In this document: positions 59,431 through 64,000 of the stretch, piece after piece | Numbering within the stretch: the first letter of the stretch is position 1 | How the letters are laid out: every line of letters starts with the position of its first letter | From: Hofstenia miamia | Lineage: Eukaryota; Xenacoelomorpha; Acoela | Assembly: GCA_004352715.1 (NCBI GenBank) | Contig: SCFE01000005.1 | Location: 1,109,818 to 1,173,817 of the forward strand | DNA length: 64,000 bases | Direction of reading: 5' to 3' | The notes under the pieces: generated by a model | What the model was told of the DNA's origin: nothing | What the model saw: the letters and a program-made list of their open reading frames with translations, nothing else | The model's database searches: none | Translations under genes and position numbers: made by a program

Positions 59431-60658
59431 GAAAATAGGAGGTCTCATGAATTTCATAAAATTGATGCATGTTACAAAGAAAGGCTCATTCTTCCATTTC
59501 TGATATTGTAGTATATTGCAGATTACCTTTGAGGAGGCCTATTAAAGCGTAAAAACAGGCTTTCTGACCAAGCTACTGTAGGCCGCACTCATTTTCAATA
59601 GCATTATTGCATATAATAATGTGAAATATCCTAATATCCATTTCCCCTGAAATCTGATAATAATTGGCTGAGATATAGGCCAAAATGTGTCATTTTAGGC
59701 TATATTTAGGGCTATTTATTAAAAAAAAATTTTACAGAAGTTTTTGTAAAGCTTAAATTTTCTTTGTATGGCATTGGTTAAGCCTTCATTTAGTTGTAGC
59801 AAAGAACATATGAGTTTTTCAATTTTAGGTTTCTTCCCAATGGGCATAGGCTTAAATATAAATTTCCCAGAATTTATATTTGTGTTTTTATTGTTCAGTA
59901 CAAAAGGTGTATATGCAAAATTTCAGATAATTTTTTTACATATTTTGCAAATTTATTAAGAAATTACTTTGTAAAAAATGAAAAAAAATAAAACCTTAAA
60001 AACGCATTCTAAAGAGAAAATTTTCAATTGTAATGACTACAACTTAAAAATTTAGGAATATCGTCCATTTTTGAGCCCTAGGATGAAAAACCTAATGTAC
60101 AGGCAAGATTATATATTTTCGAGGCTTTTGGCATAAATATAAATTTCAACTTTGCCCTGGAATAGAATAGGCGGGTTTGCATGTACAAAGTGTTGCGCAA
60201 AGAACATGTTATGGTATTTAAAGTGTTCTGCCAATTAAATGTAAATCATTTGGATTTGGTTCAAGCCTTAATTGGGAACAGGCCATCAATATAAAAAAGT
60301 CGAAAATTTTAAATGTGGAAATTGGCAAAATTGGCATTTTATGGAAACCTCAATTTTGCGTACACCTTATGATTCTTCAAGGGATATATTTTAATGATAT
60401 AGAATGGGTATTTTTGACAAAAAAATTGCACAAATTTCTCAATTTCACCCCACAATAAATTACTATGTCATTTTTCAACTACGTCGATACGTCAACTCTG
60501 TGTTCAAATGACGTCATTTGATTTTCAAAAGAAAATTAAATGATTATATATATATATTGTATAAGTTGCAATCTGATATTAATAAAGCGATTTTACGCCT
60601 TTTGAACCTTATGAAACAAAATTACACTTAGGATATGTTTTTCAATTAGTCATCACAG

Positions 60659-60898
60659 ATCACAATCACACACTTTTTTGGAACAGTCTTCCCATTAGTA
60701 AAGCAGCCCACCTATAAATCCATTCATTTTCTTGATGTTCTTACTATTGAATCATCATTATGCGAAGTTGCCTATTCAATCCTAAGCAGGTCAATCCATA
60801 AATATCAACCCCAAGTGAGGTCTCTGCCTAAATTCTATCAATCGACGAGTGCTATGCAAGAACAATCCAAACCTTATCAATATACCGCAAAGTTAACG
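60659..60898 (+). CDS. Possible T-box-like exon
   Basis: An acceptor (tcatcacag) and donor (ACG|gtagga) bracket exactly 80 open codons in phase 0/0. The sequence includes VKQPTYKSIHF and, about 25 residues later, SIHKYQPQV. T-box DNA-binding domains have MKQPVSFxxLKLTNN followed by SMHKYQPRL at similar spacing. The rest of the domain (for example the AYQN motif) is not seen nearby, so this is a divergent exon, a fragment, or chance. Confidence 0.3.
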
Positions 60899-61601
60899 GT
60901 AGGAATTTTTCCATTCTAATTGAAAAATATTTGTTTTTACAATATTTTTCAATACACTACGTTAACTTTAGTTTGCATTTAAAAAACGGATTAAATAAAG
61001 TTAAAATTGAAATGATAGCAATTTTCTTAAGTTTGCAAGAAAAGGAAAAGTGTGAAGATGAGCAGGTTAGTAATAACCAATAATGCTTAGTAGACTGAAA
61101 AACTTAATGCTATTTCGGAAAAATTGGCACTACTTAAGTTGTGCAAAAAAAGATGAATCAAACTATATACGTCAGAATTCCGAATCTGAAATAGACACAG
61201 TAGATTACAAGAAATGCTAAAAAATTACTAATATGCCTGAATGTAACATTCCAAACAAGTCTAATAGGCTTCATTATGACATGGAATCAATTAAAGAAAT
61301 CATAAACTTTCTAAACAAATAGTTGATATGTTAAGAGTTGATAAATATAAAGCTGAATATAGGCGACCAATAATGGTGAAATTAAGGTCTGTTTGGAATC
61401 AAAGAAAAATTCTAGCAGTTGCACATAAATATAATTTATATTTGTAAAACTTTATCACTTCAAGAATTTGAAATAGAACGCACTTTACTAAAAAAAACGC
61501 ATGTAACTTGTCCATAATGAAAATTATAACAGAGAAGATCTTAAAATTCGAAATCAAAAAAGGTATATTTATTTATCCGAATTCAAGTTTACTCAGAAAC
61601 G

Positions 61602-61632
<31 letters not shown>

Positions 61633-61650
61633 AATTGCTTATTAATGAAC
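60899..61650. other. A/T-rich region, nothing recognised
   Basis: Short frames only. It ends in a (TA)n tract at about 61602-61629, just before the LINE remnant. It may include the decayed 5' part of that LINE. Confidence 0.4.
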
Positions 61651-61779
61651 ACTTGTTCAATTTCTAATAAAGAAATACATATTAGGGAATATTTAATTGA
61701 AAAAAAATATTGATCTATGTATTTTAGTAGAGAAATGAGTTTCTGATAATCATTCGTTTTCGATCTACCTACTGTGTGG

Positions 61780-63310
61780 CCAACATTATAAGTAGTATCT
61801 GGAAGTGGTGGTGAATTAGCATTAATATATAAAAAATCAATTGATATTAAATTAGTTGGTAATAACTTGTTAACCTTTGAACATTCAGAATTCAATGTTT
61901 GTGATAATAGCAATACTTATTGTTTAATATTGATCTATCGTCCCCCATTAGAGATTGGAGTCAACTTTGCTTGATTTTTTGAGTATTTTGAAAAAATAAT
62001 TCTTCCAGAGAGCAAAAGCATTATTTTAGGAGATCTTAACATACATTTTGGTTGTGATGAAAAATCTACTCATGACTTCGTAATATTATTATTTATGTCA
62101 TCATGGATTGAAATTTGCTTGCTATATGACAAGTGCACATACAGTGTAATTGATAAAGACAGATTTTTTGCGAGATCATTTTGTTTTTCACTTTGATATA
62201 TCAATAGAATGATTTACAAAAAGCACTGAAGCATGTGAAATTCAACCTTGCAAAATAATGAGTATTTATTCCTTGATTAAAAAAATGAATATTTCAGAAA
62301 TTTAGGCAATGACTTTGTAAAGTTAATTAAGAAAAAAAATGTTGTAAAAAGTTTGAATGTATTAAAAACAATTCTAAATTACTATATCAGTTCATTGAAA
62401 AGTTGAATTGTAATCCAGAAATATGTACAATAACAGCTCAAGAATTTTGTGATTATTTCAAAAGTAAATTTTAAGAATATTCTGCAAAGTTTGAAAACAA
62501 TTCTACATGTGATTATTATATTCCTTCTTATTGTTCATCTAATGTAACATTTTCAGAATTTCTTCCAATTTCAAATGAATCAACTATTAGCATATTAATG
62601 CCACAAAATGATGCATCATGTGAACTTTATACTATTTCATTAAAATGGATAAAGCTAGATATTGATGCTTTGCATAATATTGCCTTCAAGCTAACAATGT
62701 TATAAATTTACCATTTGAATCTGGAAAATTCCAAAAATGGCAAAGCTTAGTGTAATCAAAGCCATAATTAAGAATAATTGTTCAGATGTTAATAATGTTA
62801 AAATTTACAGACCAATAGCTAATTTGTCGTGGATATCAAAACTTTTAGAAAAAGCATGTTGCTTGCAATTAGTTGATTTTCTAGAAAAGTATGATATTAT
62901 ACACAGTTTTCAATCGGATTACAAGAAATATCATTCAACAAACATTACTTGTAAAATTAATAGTTGATACATTTCATGCAAAAGCTTCAAATGAATGCAT
63001 CATGCTAGTAATTTTAGATCAAATTGCAGCATTTCATTTCGAAGATCATTCAATATTAATCAAAATTTTGGGAAATTGTGCAGTAGAGCATACTGTGCTT
63101 AAATGGATAAAGCATATTTGACTGAAAGAATGCAATACGTTTCATTTAATAATATAAAATGTAGTGTTAAAAAATATACGTGGAGTGCCTCAAGGCTCTA
63201 TTTTGTTTTTGATTCATAACTCTTATAGTAAATAAATATCTAGCTTCTCGTTCAATTAATCATTATATGCATGCTGATGATACACATTTTTTTGTAACAG
63301 CAAATATGGA
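61780..63310 (+). pseudogene. Decayed non-LTR retrotransposon (LINE), endonuclease and RT
   Basis: The endonuclease part shows GSGGELALIYKKS, LILIYRPP and SIILGDLNIHFG, as in APE-type LINEs. After an AT-rich decayed stretch, the RT part shows KIYRPIANLSWISKLLEKAC, then in another frame LVILDQIAAFHFEDHSILI (for LDxSAAFDTxDHxIL), RGVPQGSILF, and HADDTHFFV (catalytic YADD with Tyr replaced by His). Many stops and frameshifts are present. The order and motifs fit the jockey/CR1 group. Confidence 0.85.
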
Positions 63311-63375
63311 CATTACTCAACAATTATGTTTAAAGATGATATGCAATTTAGAAAATCTTATTTTCTGCACATTAC

Positions 63376-63417
63376 GCATAACGCGTAATGATTTCGCATA
63401 ACGCGTAATGATTTCGT
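63376..63417 (+). repeat. Short direct repeat, CpG-rich
   Basis: GCATAACGCGTAATGATTTC occurs twice in tandem (about 20 bp each) at the point where base composition changes from strongly A/T-rich to balanced. Confidence 0.8.
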
Positions 63418-63519
63418 TACGAGCAGTCGGCTCTAATGAGCGCGCTTTGCTGAAAACAATTACCTCCGCAGCCTCCGCAGATGCTTCGTTAACACAATTA
63501 TCGTGCACGAAGTTATTAG

Positions 63520-64000
63520 CACCGTTTAACACATTGTCATTCACTTCTATCAAAACTTTCAGAAACATGGGACGCTGAAGAAGATGCAATCACCATTGAT
63601 AAACAAACGCAAATCACACCAAACAACTGCAACACACAAACACAAACGTCATCACCAGAAAATCCAACGCCTGAAGATCTGAATCACTCCAAAATCACAG
63701 CGAGATTCCACCCAAAAAAGCTAAGAGAAGACACAGATTTTCTCATCATAGGAACATCGATGTATCGACACTTGCGTTCAAAGCACCTCATTAAAGGACA
63801 CACCGTCACCGTACATTCTTATCCTGGAGCAACAATAGACGATATTTCTGCTACGCTACAAAGTTATGCATCCAACGAAAAAATAAAGAACGTCCTCATC
63901 ACTGTCGGACGAAATGATATAATGCAGAACGTTACTGACATTAAAGATAAGTTTTCTAATTTACTTAAGCACGTTAGTAACCATTTTAGGAACGCTAAAA
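63520..64000 (+). CDS. SGNH-esterase-like ORF (probable LINE ORF1), runs off window
   Basis: The frame is open from after a TAG at 63517 to the window end, 160 codons, without a clear ATG. A Gln/Thr/Asn-rich linker is followed by FLIIGTSMYRHLR (position of the GDSxxxxL Ser block of SGNH hydrolases), VTVHSYPGATIDDI, and NVLITVGRNDIMQNV (block with GxND). This esterase-like domain is known from the ORF1 proteins of CR1-type and related LINEs. The codon use and balanced base composition differ sharply from the flanking A/T-rich DNA, so the element is probably a younger insertion. The catalytic His/Asp end lies beyond the window. Confidence 0.6.

Larger units (their letters stand above)
58379..60658. 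other. Repeat-rich region without a recognised gene
   Basis: It contains (TA)n (58516-58567), a diverged minisatellite (58573-58830 and 59262-59430) and a minus-strand scrap at 59110-59200 reading KLVGQTSRQLCRRIQEH, similar to the GIY-YIG endonuclease of Penelope-like elements. 59450-60650 is A/T-rich with no coding signal. It should hold upstream EGF exons if the minus-strand stabilin were a separate complete gene; none is visible. Confidence 0.6.

Noticed and set aside
61593-61913. 106-codon minus-strand frame
   Set aside because: It is antisense to the LINE endonuclease start and ends in a TA-repeat-encoded Tyr-Ile tail.
63317-63589. 90-codon minus-strand frame
   Set aside because: It has no domain match and spans the junction between LINE debris and the SGNH-type element. 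The plus-strand reading has recognisable motifs.
1-64000. CRISPR arrays, operons, bacterial promoters or prophage
   Set aside because: The introns, splice sites and metazoan receptor domains show eukaryotic DNA. The regular repeats seen are microsatellites and minisatellites.

Overview
The window is AT-rich eukaryotic (invertebrate metazoan) DNA: genes are split into many small exons with GT-AG introns, introns range from 37 bp to about 19 kb, and transposon debris is everywhere. The CsRn1-type Ty3/gypsy element, Tc1/mariner elements, LINE remnants and abundant tiny (37-47 bp) introns would suit a flatworm or another AT-rich lophotrochozoan, but I cannot fix the species from the sequence alone.

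Layout. 1-3900: intergenic, with one candidate MITE. 3906-8344: a full-length but decayed LTR retrotransposon (210-bp LTRs, TG..CA ends, 5-bp target duplication CTTCT). 8637-8880 (-): first coding exon of a rhodopsin-family GPCR. 9721/9929-37188 (+): the N-terminal and middle part of a stabilin-like scavenger receptor (16 exons, 994 codons: FAS1-FAS1, EGF cluster, FAS1-FAS1, EGF cluster), containing an 18.9-kb intron full of repeats. 37469-42740 (+): exons of a separate muscle/cytoskeletal-type Ig-domain protein that runs into a 1000-N gap. 45607-58378 (-): the C-terminal part of a stabilin-like receptor (14 exons, 891 codons: EGF, cysteine-poor segment, FAS1, EGF cluster, FAS1, transmembrane helix, short tail), whose introns hold a hAT-like MITE with a Tc1 transposon inserted in it and two further MITEs. 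58.4-64 kb: (TA)n, a diverged about 80-bp minisatellite, a possible T-box-like exon, a decayed LINE, and the start of an SGNH-esterase-like ORF that runs off the window.

Main result. The two stabilin halves look like one gene broken by an inversion. The last exon of the plus-strand half (36998-37188) ends in phase 0 inside an unfinished EGF domain with three cysteines. The first exon of the minus-strand half (58301-58378) starts in phase 0 with the missing three cysteines of an EGF domain. Both junction introns contain a long (TA)n tract (37354-37394 and 58516-58567), a self-complementary sequence that could cause either a real inversion or an assembly error. Turning the segment between the tracts round gives a single receptor of about 1885 residues in canonical stabilin order. 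The Ig exon that now follows the plus-strand half starts in phase 1 and does not fit it.
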